This document shows, piece by piece, positions 7,415 through 15,139 of a stretch of 29,358 nt of DNA (positions within the stretch are counted from its first letter, which is position 1; every line of letters starts with the position of its first letter). Made by a program: the position numbers and the translations under genes. This stretch comes from a virus. The stretch lies in IMG/VR virus record IMGVR_UViG_3300029319_000334, positions 1 to 29,358 of that record, one strand, 5' to 3'. The notes beneath the pieces were generated by a model. That model did not search any database. It saw only the letters and a program-made list of their open reading frames with translations, and was not told the DNA's origin.

Positions 7415-8184
7415 TGCCTTTAGGTAGTAGGTTCTTGACCAGTAAAGGGGAACCCCATCCTCCAATAACAACTTTAACATTTGATTCACCACAGGGTGCT
7501 GGATCATCACAACCACAACATTTTCCCACCGTCACTATTAGTGGCGACACGGCAGGCAACACAGTGAACGGCAACGGCACCTACAATGGAAGTGACACAA
7601 GGGATCTTGCCGCGGGTATATTAGGTGGTCCCAACCATCCTATATGCGTGCCATTGACTGAAAACAGAACATATGTTTTGAGATTGAGAAAGACCACACA
7701 CTCAATCATATCTGGAGGGACTCATTCCACAGCATCATATCCTTACACAGACACAATGCCAAGACTTTCAACAACGAAAGCAAACTCAAGCAGTGAAACT
7801 GATGTGGTGGCATCAAGACCAAGAATAGATTTTTTTTATGGCAGGATAAGAGATGATGGAGGAGGATTCGCTTACAATTCAGGTGATCCAACTACCGTAT
7901 TCCAATTGCACAACCACGATAGGTCATCAGATGTGGTCAGTGGAACCAATCCATATATCCACACATTCAATTTCACATCAACAGATGCAGGCAACTCAAC
8001 AGGTGACAATGCTATGGTCAATGACACATTGACTCTGTCGCAGACTTTTACAGTGGCAAGTGGAGACAATGATGTTGTAGGCCTAAATCAATTCACTGCA
8101 AAAGGTCTTGTTTTACAATATGACATCACAAACACTGGATTGGGTGTTGCAGGTGATCTCACTCTTGAATTGTTCACACTATAA
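7414..8184 (+). CDS. Structural protein of the fibre cluster, unknown (256 aa)
   Basis: Beta-rich protein high in Thr, Ser, Gly and Asn. It contains a GAGSSQPQHFPTVTISGDTA segment, a basic strand pair (YVLRLRKTTHSI) and a C-terminal beta domain (LTLSQTFTVASGDND, LGVAGDLTLELFTL). No family recognised. Its place between fibre genes and its TAATG coupling to the upstream fibre gene suggest a fibre or fibre-accessory component. Confidence 0.7.
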   Translation: MPLGSRFLTSKGEPHPPITTLTFDSPQGAGSSQPQHFPTVTISGDTAGNTVNGNGTYNGSDTRDLAAGILGGPNHPICVPLTENRTYVLRLRKTTHSIISGGTHSTASYPYTDTMPRLSTTKANSSSETDVVASRPRIDFFYGRIRDDGGGFAYNSGDPTTVFQLHNHDRSSDVVSGTNPYIHTFNFTSTDAGNSTGDNAMVNDTLTLSQTFTVASGDNDVVGLNQFTAKGLVLQYDITNTGLGVAGDLTLELFTL

Positions 8185-8206
8185 GATAATGGAAATCCTA
8201 AAATAC

Positions 8207-8214
8207 CATAAATA
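8207..8214 (+). promoter_or_regulatory. CATAAATA late-promoter-like motif
   Basis: CATAAATA lies in the only non-coding gap of this cluster, 30 bp before the 8245 start. It is followed by an AGGAG ribosome binding site at 8231-8235. It differs from the T4 late consensus TATAAATA only at the first base. Confidence 0.5.
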
Positions 8215-8244
8215 TATTTTAACAAATTAAAGGAGACAAAAAAA

Positions 8245-8712
8245 ATGTCCGCAGCGTCAACGTTCTTGGAAAATGAACTTCTTGATCACGTATTAGGCGA
8301 AGGTGCAAGAAACTATACCCCACCTACTCTTTATGTTGCATTGTTTTCTGGCCCAGCGTCAGATGTATCAGCGGCATTGGAATCAGGCACAATGGCTAAT
8401 AGTGCAGGCAATTGGGGAAACTTCGAAATAAACACAGGTGGCTATGTGAGACAATCTATAAACTTTGCGGCGGCATCGAATGGACAAGCATCTTCAAATG
8501 TCACCATTAATTTTCCACAAGCAACAGCAAACTATGACAATCCGGCAGGTTCAGGGTCCACTGTAAGTTATGTGGCAATAATCGATCAAGTTGATGATGG
8601 ATCAACTACTGCAAACGTTCTCTTTTATGGTGCTTTAACAAACGCCAAAGAAATCCTACAAAACGATACATTATCAATACAATCTGGATCTTTAACTGTA
8701 AGTCTCGCATAA
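8245..8712 (+). CDS. Phage tail/fibre-associated structural protein (155 aa)
   Basis: The whole protein follows a pattern found in many phages of marine and proteobacterial hosts: N-terminal ASTFLENELLDHVLG, then YTPPTLYVALFSG, a GGYVRQSINFAAA strand, VTINFPQAT, a VSYVAIID strand and a closing LFYGALTNAKEI ... LTVSLA. It is usually annotated as a putative tail fibre or minor virion protein, and its precise role is not known to me. Strong ribosome binding site. It leads a block with its own CATAAATA motif. Confidence 0.75.
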   Translation: MSAASTFLENELLDHVLGEGARNYTPPTLYVALFSGPASDVSAALESGTMANSAGNWGNFEINTGGYVRQSINFAAASNGQASSNVTINFPQATANYDNPAGSGSTVSYVAIIDQVDDGSTTANVLFYGALTNAKEILQNDTLSIQSGSLTVSLA

Positions 8713-8723
8713 GGAGGTAGTCA

Positions 8724-9620
8724 ATGGCCATCAAAGAAGCCTTTGAAGGACAAGATGATTACACTTGGGATGATTTTGGTCTCGTAGACAGGTCGTGGGA
8801 TGATTGGTTTGCAGACAAATGGGAACCAGGTGGTGTATTTCAAATTAAAAGTGATCAAACTACGTTTGGCAAGTTTGGTATCCACTCAAGCATTACAGGT
8901 TCATTCACAGCAGACTTCAGACCGGGATTCATCTTCCAATCAGGCACGGTTTCTATTCCACTTGCGTTCAGCATAAGCACATCAGGAGCAGGTGGTGTAA
9001 CAAGGGCAAGTGTATCAAATCTTACAGGTGTTTTCACACAGACATCAAATGCAAATGTTGATTTCACGGGCAATATTGATATCACAGATGCTTTCACACC
9101 CATATTCACCGCCGTAGTAAATGTTAAATCTGCACAACTGATAATAGACCTTGTAACAAGTTTGACAGTAACTACTTCGAGGCATAGAGAATTAACACCT
9201 GAAGAATTTGCAAGTGTTTTATTATTCAAAGAGATACCTATAGCAGATCCTTTCAATGCAATCAAGGCTTTACAGGAAACAAGGATATTGAAAGCAGTGG
9301 CTGAAACAAGATTGGCCACACCTTTTACAGAAAATAGATTGTTGAGTGCTTTGATAGAAAGCAGGATAAGACAGGTTGGTTCTGAAACAAGAAGTCTATC
9401 TATTGGACCGGAAACACGCACACACGATGTTATAATCGAGTCAAGAACATTGAAAGTGCCTGTAGAAACAAGAATACATAATATAAAATCTACAAAAAGA
9501 TTAAATAACATAATACAAGAAACAAAGGTGTTAACGGTGGACTCGGAAAACAGAATAATTACAATAAAAAGGCAACCTTTCACAGATGGTGAGAGCCTTA
9601 TAAGGGTAAGAGGAGAATAA
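8724..9620 (+). CDS. Structural protein with eleven 9-residue ETR repeats (298 aa)
   Basis: Residues 1-30 are acidic and Trp-rich (YTWDDFGLVDRSWDDWF), a feature it shares loosely with the gene at 25574 (LTWDDLNTSPYATWDNW). Residues about 35-155 are a Ser/Thr-rich beta domain. Residues 185-283 are eleven back-to-back 9-residue units of the form E-[TSN]-R-x-x-x-x-x-x with alternating hydrophobics. AAGGAGG precedes the start. The location just before the adaptor gene points to a fibre or fibre-base role (inference). Confidence 0.75.
   Translation: MAIKEAFEGQDDYTWDDFGLVDRSWDDWFADKWEPGGVFQIKSDQTTFGKFGIHSSITGSFTADFRPGFIFQSGTVSIPLAFSISTSGAGGVTRASVSNLTGVFTQTSNANVDFTGNIDITDAFTPIFTAVVNVKSAQLIIDLVTSLTVTTSRHRELTPEEFASVLLFKEIPIADPFNAIKALQETRILKAVAETRLATPFTENRLLSALIESRIRQVGSETRSLSIGPETRTHDVIIESRTLKVPVETRIHNIKSTKRLNNIIQETKVLTVDSENRIITIKRQPFTDGESLIRVRGE
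9276..9572 (+). repeat. Coding region of eleven 27-bp (9-residue) repeat units
   Basis: Each unit begins with a GAA/ACA/AGA-type E-T-R triplet: ETRILKAVA, ETRLATPFT, ENRLLSALI, ESRIRQVGS, ETRSLSIGP, ETRTHDVII, ESRTLKVPV, ETRIHNIKS, then TKRLNNIIQ, ETKVLTVDS and ENRIITIKR. The period is 9 with no insertions. DNA units are diverged, so selection acts on the protein pattern. Confidence 0.88.
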
Positions 9621-9621
9621 A

Positions 9622-9969
9622 ATGGCAGACTTGACGGGTGCTAGATTCGATAATAAAGGATTACATTTTATCAAAGATCCGGATGCAAATTTAGTTTATG
9701 GTATTGATTGGACGAACTATCTCAACACAGGCGATACTATTTCAAACAAAGATGTGACAATCGAAACAATAACAGGAGATAGTGCACCTTTGGCATTTCC
9801 AACAAATGAATCCACAGACGTATCAGTCTCTGGAAACAAACAGGTCAATATTAGACTGAATGGTGGGACCGTTGGCAACGAATACAATGTTGATGTAAAG
9901 ATAATCACAGCAAACGGTGACACTGACTCAAGAAGATTTAGAATCATAGTCAAAAGGAAACATCTATAA
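9622..9969 (+). CDS. Putative fibre-tail adaptor protein (115 aa)
   Basis: Matches by pattern the small phage proteins annotated as fibre-tail adaptors: FIKDPDANLVYGIDWTNYL, GDTIS, then LNGGTVGNEYNVDVKIITAN and TDSRRFRIIVK, an immunoglobulin-like beta sandwich. Such proteins connect fibres to the tail. GAGGAG lies upstream of the ATG. The gene sits between fibre-type genes and the terminase genes, and its stop overlaps the next start (TAATG). Confidence 0.65.
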   Translation: MADLTGARFDNKGLHFIKDPDANLVYGIDWTNYLNTGDTISNKDVTIETITGDSAPLAFPTNESTDVSVSGNKQVNIRLNGGTVGNEYNVDVKIITANGDTDSRRFRIIVKRKHL

Positions 9970-10271
9970 TGAAGAAAAAACATTATAAGTTAGACAAAGA
10001 ATTAATTAAAAAACTTGCCACTATCCATTGCACATATCAAGAGATTGCGGACGTTGTGGGAACATCCACAACCACATTGGAAAAAAGTTATAAGGATCTC
10101 ATAGAGCACGGTAGGGCAGAAGGTAAGAAAAGCCTAAGAAGAAAACAAATGGAAGTCGCTTTGGAAAAAGGTGATGTAAGAATGTTAATTTGGTTAGGAC
10201 GAAACTTATTAGATCAAAAAGATTCTCCTGAAAACACTGAAAATAATCAGCCACTTCCTTGGGCTGAATAA
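9969..10271 (+). CDS. terS: Terminase small subunit (100 aa)
   Basis: Residues about 8-45 form a helix-turn-helix (LIKKLATIHCTYQEIADVVG, then TSTTTLEKSYKDLIEHG). This is followed by AEGKKSLRRKQMEVALEKGD and MLIWLGRNLLDQKD, the usual oligomerisation end of small terminases. The protein recognises the packaging site and passes DNA to the large subunit. The large subunit gene follows 12 bp later, which supports the call. Confidence 0.8.
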   Translation: MKKKHYKLDKELIKKLATIHCTYQEIADVVGTSTTTLEKSYKDLIEHGRAEGKKSLRRKQMEVALEKGDVRMLIWLGRNLLDQKDSPENTENNQPLPWAE

Positions 10272-10283
10272 TTACATTTACAA

Positions 10284-11537
10284 ATGAAATTGTCAGAACC
10301 GCAGAAGCGGATTGCATACGATAAGAGTAGATTCAAAGTCTGGGTAGGCGGACGTAGGACAGGAAAAACAACCTTATCAATCAGAGAACTTTGTTACACA
10401 GCAAAAGAACCAAACAAAAATTGCATAGCAGTATTTCCATCTTATCGTCAAGCCAAGTCCGTTGCTTGGGTGATGTTGAAGGACATTGTCCACAAATTAA
10501 AATGGGTAAAAAGCATCAATGAAGCGGACCTCACGGTGGTTCTGAAAAACAATTCAAGAATAAGTTTGAGAGGTGCAGAAAATTCAGATGCACTACGTGG
10601 AATTTTTTGTGACATAATTTGTTGTGATGAAACGAGTGATATACCTGAAGAGGCTTGGTTTTCTGTTTTGAGGCCTACGCTATCTGACAGGAAAGGTCGT
10701 GCTTGTTTTTTTGGAACACCAAAAGGTCGTAATTGGTTTTTTGATCTATACCAAAAAGGACAAGATCCAACAGAAAAGGAATGGAGTTCATATCTCGTAA
10801 CAACAAAACAGGGCGGTTGGGTTGATGATGAAGAACTGGCACAAGCAAAGAAAGATTTGGACAGCCGAACGTTTCAACAGGAATATGAAGGCACGTTCCT
10901 CACCTGGGCAGGAGTGGTGTATTACGCAATGGATCTACAACACAATGTAAGGAGATTTGAATTACCAGATGACGTAACGGTGTTGCACATAGGACAAGAT
11001 TTCAATATTGATCCCTGTGTGGCTATTGTGTGTTTTATCAAAAACAATATCATCTATGTGTATGACGAGATACAAATATGGAGTTCAAACACAGACGAGA
11101 TATGCACAGAAATACATCACAGGTATCCAAACAAAAAAATATTTTCATATCCAGATCCATCAGCAAAGGCCAGACGTTCATCATCTGGTGGAAGGACGGA
11201 TATTTCAATTTTACAAAACAATGGCTTCGTGGTGAAGGCACCAAACAAGGCTATGCCAATCAGAGATAGGATCAATGCCGTCAATTCCAAATTGTGTTCA
11301 TCCGCAGGAATAAGAGGGATGATTATACATCCAAATTGTAAAAATCTATTAAATACACTTACAAAGCAGGTGTATAAAGAAGGCACATCAATACCTGACA
11401 AAAGCAGTGGACTTGATCATCACGGAGATGCTTTAGGTTATTTGGTGTCCTATTTGTATCCTGTTACAACAAATTATGAAGGACCTGAACAAAGCAGATT
11501 CACAGTAAGGACAAGGACAAACAATGGCAGAATTTAG
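10284..11537 (+). CDS. terL: Terminase large subunit, ATPase-nuclease (417 aa)
   Basis: Packages DNA into the prohead. Walker A GGRRTGKTT is at residues 22-30. Walker B IICCDE has Asp115 and Glu116. The coupling motif FFGTPKG is at 142-148. The nuclease domain has the acidic IGQDFNID (Asp239), VYDEIQ (Glu about 258) and DHHGDALGY (last Asp about 386). All ATPase and RNase H-type nuclease residues appear intact. Length is on the short side but complete. No clear Shine-Dalgarno site before the ATG. The last 14 bp overlap the portal gene. Confidence 0.95.
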   Translation: MKLSEPQKRIAYDKSRFKVWVGGRRTGKTTLSIRELCYTAKEPNKNCIAVFPSYRQAKSVAWVMLKDIVHKLKWVKSINEADLTVVLKNNSRISLRGAENSDALRGIFCDIICCDETSDIPEEAWFSVLRPTLSDRKGRACFFGTPKGRNWFFDLYQKGQDPTEKEWSSYLVTTKQGGWVDDEELAQAKKDLDSRTFQQEYEGTFLTWAGVVYYAMDLQHNVRRFELPDDVTVLHIGQDFNIDPCVAIVCFIKNNIIYVYDEIQIWSSNTDEICTEIHHRYPNKKIFSYPDPSAKARRSSSGGRTDISILQNNGFVVKAPNKAMPIRDRINAVNSKLCSSAGIRGMIIHPNCKNLLNTLTKQVYKEGTSIPDKSSGLDHHGDALGYLVSYLYPVTTNYEGPEQSRFTVRTRTNNGRI

Positions 11538-13080
11538 CACAGTCAACAGAGATCCAAATTTACCCAATTACGATTTTGGACTTCCAACACACCCAGAATA
11601 CAGGAACTATATCCGAAGATGGAAATTCCTTATTGAATCATATCTTGGTGGAGCAAACTACAGATCTTCACAATACCTCACAAGATACATCTACGAAAGT
11701 GAAAATGAATACCTACAGAGAATAGCACAGACTCCATTGGACAATCACGTGAAGAGCGTGGTGCACATTTTCAATTCATTCTTGTTTAGAAATGAACCAG
11801 AAAGAGATTATGGATCTATCGCAGGACCTGAATTAGAACAATTCCTTAAAGATTGTGATATGGACGGCAGGACTTGGGAATCATTTATGAGAGATGTAAA
11901 TATTATGGCCAGTGTGTATGGACATTGTGCGGTGCTTGTGGATAGACCAGAAACACAAGTTGGAACAAGAGCAGAAGAACTTCAACAAGGTATTAGACCT
12001 TATGTCACACTTTACACCCCAGAGAACATCATTGATTGGAACTGGAACAGACTTCCATCTGGACACTATGAATTAGAGTATGTAAAATTTTTAGAACCTG
12101 AAGAATTAGGCACATATGCCGCGGGTAGATATTACATAAGAACTTGGACAAAGGATATGATCCTTTTAGAAGAATACAATGACCAAACAAAAAACAAACC
12201 AATATTAGTAGAAGAAAAAATTAATCCATTAGGCAAGGTTCCTGTAACTTGGGTGTATGCAAATAGATCACCCATTAGAGGAATAGGTGCCTCGGATGTT
12301 GGTGATGTGGCGGATATGCAGAATGCAATCTATAATGAGTTGAGTGAAATAGAACAACTTATAAGAATATCCAACGCACCCTCACTTGTGAAAACAAGAG
12401 ACACAGACGCATCAGCAGGTGCAGGATCAATCATAACAATGCCAGAAAATTTAGATCCAGGACTTGCTCCGAGATTGCTCCAACCAAACGGACAGAACTT
12501 GGATGCAATATTGAAAACAATCGAAAGCAAAGTAAAAGCAATAGACAGAATGGCTCATATGGGGTCCATTAGGGCCATAGAGTCTCGCCAGATGTCCGGA
12601 ATTGCTATGCAATCAGAATTTATTTTGTTGGATGCAAAACTTTGTGAGAAAGCAAAAAATTTACAACTTGCTGAAGAACAGATTTGGAGAAACTGGGCAT
12701 TATGGCAAGGACAAGTATTCGACGGAGAAATAAATTATCCAATGGCGTTCCATATCAGAGACAAGAATCTAGATATGGACCTATTACAGAAGGCGGCCGC
12801 AACACAGAGAGATTCAGCGACTGCCACACCAGCCGTTAAAACAATGTTAGATGAGAGAGTAAAAGAATTACTTGCCATTGACGACGAAGAAATGGAAAAG
12901 ATAAAACAACCAGACACAACAGGAATGACACATCCACCAATGGCTAATCCTGCTGATATGGTGAAACATATGAGGGAAATGATTTCACAAAATTACACAG
13001 ACTCTCAAATTTTAGAATTACATCCTGAAATTAATCAATTCTTTGGAGCAGACAATGGCGAAGAGACGAGCAGTTCCTAA
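11524..13080 (+). CDS. Portal protein (518 aa)
   Basis: Placed directly after the large terminase and of typical portal length. The N-terminus has a helical clip/stem-like region (YIRRWKFLIESYLGG, YLQRIAQTPLDNHVKSVVHIFNSFLF). It continues with the portal-type segment ASVYGHCAVLVDRPE, the strand VTLYTPENIIDWNWNR, and SEIEQLIRISNAPSL before a long helical region. It resembles the DUF4055-type portals. It forms the dodecameric DNA channel at one capsid vertex. The start ATG lies in the terminase 3' end. Confidence 0.88.
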   Translation: MAEFSTVNRDPNLPNYDFGLPTHPEYRNYIRRWKFLIESYLGGANYRSSQYLTRYIYESENEYLQRIAQTPLDNHVKSVVHIFNSFLFRNEPERDYGSIAGPELEQFLKDCDMDGRTWESFMRDVNIMASVYGHCAVLVDRPETQVGTRAEELQQGIRPYVTLYTPENIIDWNWNRLPSGHYELEYVKFLEPEELGTYAAGRYYIRTWTKDMILLEEYNDQTKNKPILVEEKINPLGKVPVTWVYANRSPIRGIGASDVGDVADMQNAIYNELSEIEQLIRISNAPSLVKTRDTDASAGAGSIITMPENLDPGLAPRLLQPNGQNLDAILKTIESKVKAIDRMAHMGSIRAIESRQMSGIAMQSEFILLDAKLCEKAKNLQLAEEQIWRNWALWQGQVFDGEINYPMAFHIRDKNLDMDLLQKAAATQRDSATATPAVKTMLDERVKELLAIDDEEMEKIKQPDTTGMTHPPMANPADMVKHMREMISQNYTDSQILELHPEINQFFGADNGEETSSS

Positions 13081-13246
13081 AGATAAATCCACAGGCATTC
13101 CAAAAAAATATTTGTCTGGCGTGAAAGGCAGACGGAGAAGAATGCTTGCCAATGCAATAAATCAAATATCTCGTTTGGCCAAAGCAGGCAAAAGGATCCC
13201 ACAGAGTTTGATTGACAGGAGGGTGAATCTTGGCTACAAAAAATAG
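13055..13246 (+). CDS. Small basic virion-type protein (63 aa)
   Basis: I use the ATG at 13055, inside the portal 3' end, because family members start MAKRRAVPK. The pattern AVPKDKSTGIPKKYLSGVKG, then RRRRMLANAINQIS and AGKRIPQSLIDRR, is common downstream of portals in marine phages. Function unknown. The strong positive charge suggests DNA or capsid contact (inference). Confidence 0.75.
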   Translation: MAKRRAVPKDKSTGIPKKYLSGVKGRRRRMLANAINQISRLAKAGKRIPQSLIDRRVNLGYKK

Positions 13247-13472
13247 AGCGAAACCACTTTCGAAAACAACCACAAAAATTTTAAGAGACAAAGCAAAGAA
13301 GAGCGTGTATTCATTTGCAACTTTGAAAAAAGTTTTCAGGAGAGGACAGGGTGCCTTCCTTACCGCTGGTTCAAGGCCGGGAATTGGAATGCAACAATGG
13401 GCTATGGGCAGAGTGAATTCATTTATTAGAGGTTCAAGGAAACACGACACTGACTTAAGGAGAAAGAGATGA
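13230..13472 (+). CDS. Small basic phage protein, DUF5824-like (80 aa), TTG start
   Basis: The central pattern VFRRGQGAFLTAGSRPG followed by QQWAMGRVNSFIRG matches the DUF5824-type proteins near capsid genes of many large and marine phages. The start is a TTG at 13230, supported by AGGAGGG at 13216-13222 and by overlap with the upstream gene. Function unknown. It ends in an ATGA overlap with the next gene. Confidence 0.75.
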   Translation: MATKNRAKPLSKTTTKILRDKAKKSVYSFATLKKVFRRGQGAFLTAGSRPGIGMQQWAMGRVNSFIRGSRKHDTDLRRKR

Positions 13473-13612
13473 AGTTCATAAAAAAGATAAAGGAAATGGT
13501 TGAGAAGCAAAAAATAAAAAAAGAATTAAAGGATAAAATCACAGAAGAAGAAAAGAAACATCAAGAATTGGTAGAAAGGTTAAGGAAGAAAGATCCATTT
13601 ATCTACAAATGA
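13469..13612 (+). CDS. Tiny charged helical protein (47 aa)
   Basis: ATG at 13469 overlaps the upstream stop as ATGA, and a TAAGGAGA ribosome binding site lies just before it. The sequence is almost all Lys, Glu and hydrophobics (MKFIKKIKEMVEKQKIKKEL ...), ending RKKDPFIYK. A single amphipathic helix or coiled coil is expected. It ends in another ATGA overlap, so it is part of a translationally coupled string. Confidence 0.65.
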   Translation: MKFIKKIKEMVEKQKIKKELKDKITEEEKKHQELVERLRKKDPFIYK

Positions 13613-13800
13613 AAAATTACAACAAACTAAAATTAAAGATATCCCGTATTGAAAAAATGGTCAAGTCTATAAATGATAAAACGACTATTAAGGTGAAGTG
13701 TTGGTGTGAACACTGGGCTGGATGGTGGGCATCTTTAATTAAAAAAATGAAAGGAGGAAAAACCAATGCCACACAAAAGAGGACACAAAAAAGGCGGTAG
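13609..13800 (+). CDS. Small hypothetical protein (63 aa)
   Basis: The ATG overlaps the previous stop (ATGA). An N-terminal basic helix (LKLKISRIEKMVKSI) is followed by a Cys/Trp-rich patch (KCWCEHWAGWWASLIKKM) and a basic tail. The Trp-rich patch could insert at a membrane surface, but no clear membrane helix is present. The 3' end overlaps the next gene. Unknown function. Confidence 0.5.
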   Translation: MKNYNKLKLKISRIEKMVKSINDKTTIKVKCWCEHWAGWWASLIKKMKGGKTNATQKRTQKRR

Positions 13801-13873
13801 AAGAGGCGGCAAGTCTATGAGACGAGGCGGTGCCAAAACTTCTATGAGAAGAAAAGGTGGAAGAAGAGGTTAA
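13766..13873 (+). CDS. 35-residue Arg/Gly/Lys-rich peptide
   Basis: Reads MPHKRGHKKGGRRGGKSMRR, then GGAKTSMRRKGGRRG. Over half of the residues are basic and nearly all the rest are Gly. An excellent ribosome binding site (AAAGGAGG, 13750-13757) precedes the ATG, which is strong evidence for translation despite the length. It overlaps both neighbours. RGG-like peptides bind nucleic acid, so capsid DNA condensation or RNA binding are possible roles (inference). Confidence 0.7.
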   Translation: MPHKRGHKKGGRRGGKSMRRGGAKTSMRRKGGRRG

Positions 13874-14195
13874 TTGGACTGAATATTTCGCCAGCATAGT
13901 TTCTGTCTGTCCTTGGTCAAAAGCATATTGGTCTAAACAAAAGATTGATGTGTGTGAATGGACAGGTAGTATACAACCTTTGGGTGAGAACGTAGCGAGA
14001 ATATACAAACATCCAAGGGCCAGTGCAAGATTACTAAAAAAAATTATGCACAGGATGAATGACGAGAGACCAACAGAAGAATGGTTATACTCTCATCCAA
14101 GATATGGAGGTCATTCAACTCCTGTGCCAGTATTGATACAACAAGATTATGAACTGCTACAAAAAGCAAGAAAAAGTAAAATTGAAAGTAAGTAA
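13857..14195 (+). CDS. Hypothetical protein (112 aa), GTG start
   Basis: GTG start at 13857 overlaps the RG-rich peptide gene by 17 bp. The sequence is well balanced: an aromatic N-terminal half (NWTEYFASIVSVCPWSKAYW), a helical middle (ARLLKKIMHRMNDERPTEEWLYSHPRYGG) and a basic helical end. No family recognised. Its position among the head-module accessory genes suggests a virion or assembly role. Confidence 0.6.
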   Translation: MEEEVNWTEYFASIVSVCPWSKAYWSKQKIDVCEWTGSIQPLGENVARIYKHPRASARLLKKIMHRMNDERPTEEWLYSHPRYGGHSTPVPVLIQQDYELLQKARKSKIESK

Positions 14196-14202
14196 AGTAG
14201 AT

Positions 14203-14280
14203 ATGCGTTTGAACACACCCGCATACAGAAGATGGAAACAGGGTGACAAGAGATATGTCGCAGAACAAGGAGTAAGTTAA
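14203..14280 (+). CDS. Very small basic protein (25 aa, or 32 aa with a TTG start)
   Basis: ATG at 14203 gives a peptide with TPAYRRWKQGDKRYVAEQG. An in-frame TTG at 14182 could add seven residues. The stop overlaps the next ATG as TAATG. This coupling and the natural composition support a real gene, but the length makes it uncertain. Confidence 0.45.
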   Translation: MRLNTPAYRRWKQGDKRYVAEQGVS

Positions 14281-14567
14281 TGCCAAGACCAACAGCACAG
14301 ATGAGAGCAAATGCCAAGAGGGCATTGAGTTTGAGAGACAAAGCACCATCGAGCAGAAAAGGAATGACTTCAGTTGGATTGCAGAGGGCAAATCAATTTG
14401 CCAAAGGAGAAAATGTTTCATTGGCTACCGTTAGGAGAACATTCAGTTTCCTATCAAGAGCAAAGGCCTACTACAAGCCAGGCAAGAACACTCCAGGCAC
14501 ACAGGCGTATCTTGGTTGGGGAGGCAATGCCGGTTTGAGTTGGGCAAGGAGAATATTAAAAAAATGA
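14280..14567 (+). CDS. Basic phage protein with a YLGWGGNAG motif (95 aa)
   Basis: The pattern RPTAQMRANAKRALSLRDKA, GMTSVGLQRANQFAKGENVS, then GTQAYLGWGGNAGLSWARR is known from many phage proteins next to capsid or protease genes, where the final WGG...WA motif is the conserved part. Role not established. An AAGGAG site overlaps the upstream stop region, and the ATG overlaps the previous stop. Confidence 0.72.
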   Translation: MPRPTAQMRANAKRALSLRDKAPSSRKGMTSVGLQRANQFAKGENVSLATVRRTFSFLSRAKAYYKPGKNTPGTQAYLGWGGNAGLSWARRILKK

Positions 14568-14579
14568 TAGGTGAATTAG

Positions 14580-14816
14580 ATGGCAGGTGTAAAGAAAAGC
14601 AAAGGTCAACAGACCTATCATACAAAATTTTACAAGGATGGTCAGGAGTGGCGACCTGCGAAAGTGGTTGCTCCAAAGATGTTTTCAAAAGGAACTAAAA
14701 GTTATATGGCGGCACAATCAGTGCAGACCGGAGACCTATACAAAAATTCACACGGTAGAGTTGCTCCGTGGCACAGCATACAATTCACCAGCATCAAACC
14801 AAACAATTTAGATTAA
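14580..14816 (+). CDS. Small basic hypothetical protein (78 aa)
   Basis: Contains YHTKFYKDGQEWRPAKVVAP and a C-terminal RVAPWHSIQFTSIKP. The whole is a likely small beta fold with Lys-rich surface. No family recognised. The ATG follows a weak AGGTG site, and the stop overlaps the next ATG (TAATG), as in the rest of this string. Confidence 0.6.
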   Translation: MAGVKKSKGQQTYHTKFYKDGQEWRPAKVVAPKMFSKGTKSYMAAQSVQTGDLYKNSHGRVAPWHSIQFTSIKPNNLD

Positions 14817-15094
14817 TGAAAAGAAGATTATATAGGCATCCTGTGGAGTCAGCAAGACACGAACAATTCAAAAATTTATGTTTGGAATATTTTTCCAATC
14901 ACGAAAAGTTAATGAACAATCCATCACAGAGATTTGCAACCAGGGCCAGGAAGGCCTTGATAAAATTAAAAAAAGTTGCCCACGAAAGGGGATTGGAACT
15001 TTTAAGTTTGTATGCTCCTTCGCAAAATGAAGGAAAGGAACCAATCAATCCATTTAACTACAAAGATGGCCGGGCAAACGGTAAATACAATTAA
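14816..15094 (+). CDS. Helical basic protein (92 aa)
   Basis: I use the ATG at 14816 (TAATG overlap), not the longer reading from 14768, which only translates the previous gene out of frame. Helical throughout: SARHEQFKNLCLEYFSNHEK, then RARKALIKLKKVAHERGLEL. The ARKAL-x-LKK-x-AHERG block is frequent in small phage proteins of the head module. Its function is unknown to me. Confidence 0.7.
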   Translation: MKRRLYRHPVESARHEQFKNLCLEYFSNHEKLMNNPSQRFATRARKALIKLKKVAHERGLELLSLYAPSQNEGKEPINPFNYKDGRANGKYN

Positions 15095-15139
15095 CGAGGG
15101 ACAATCCAAACCTTGAACAACAAAAAGGAGTAGTTTACG

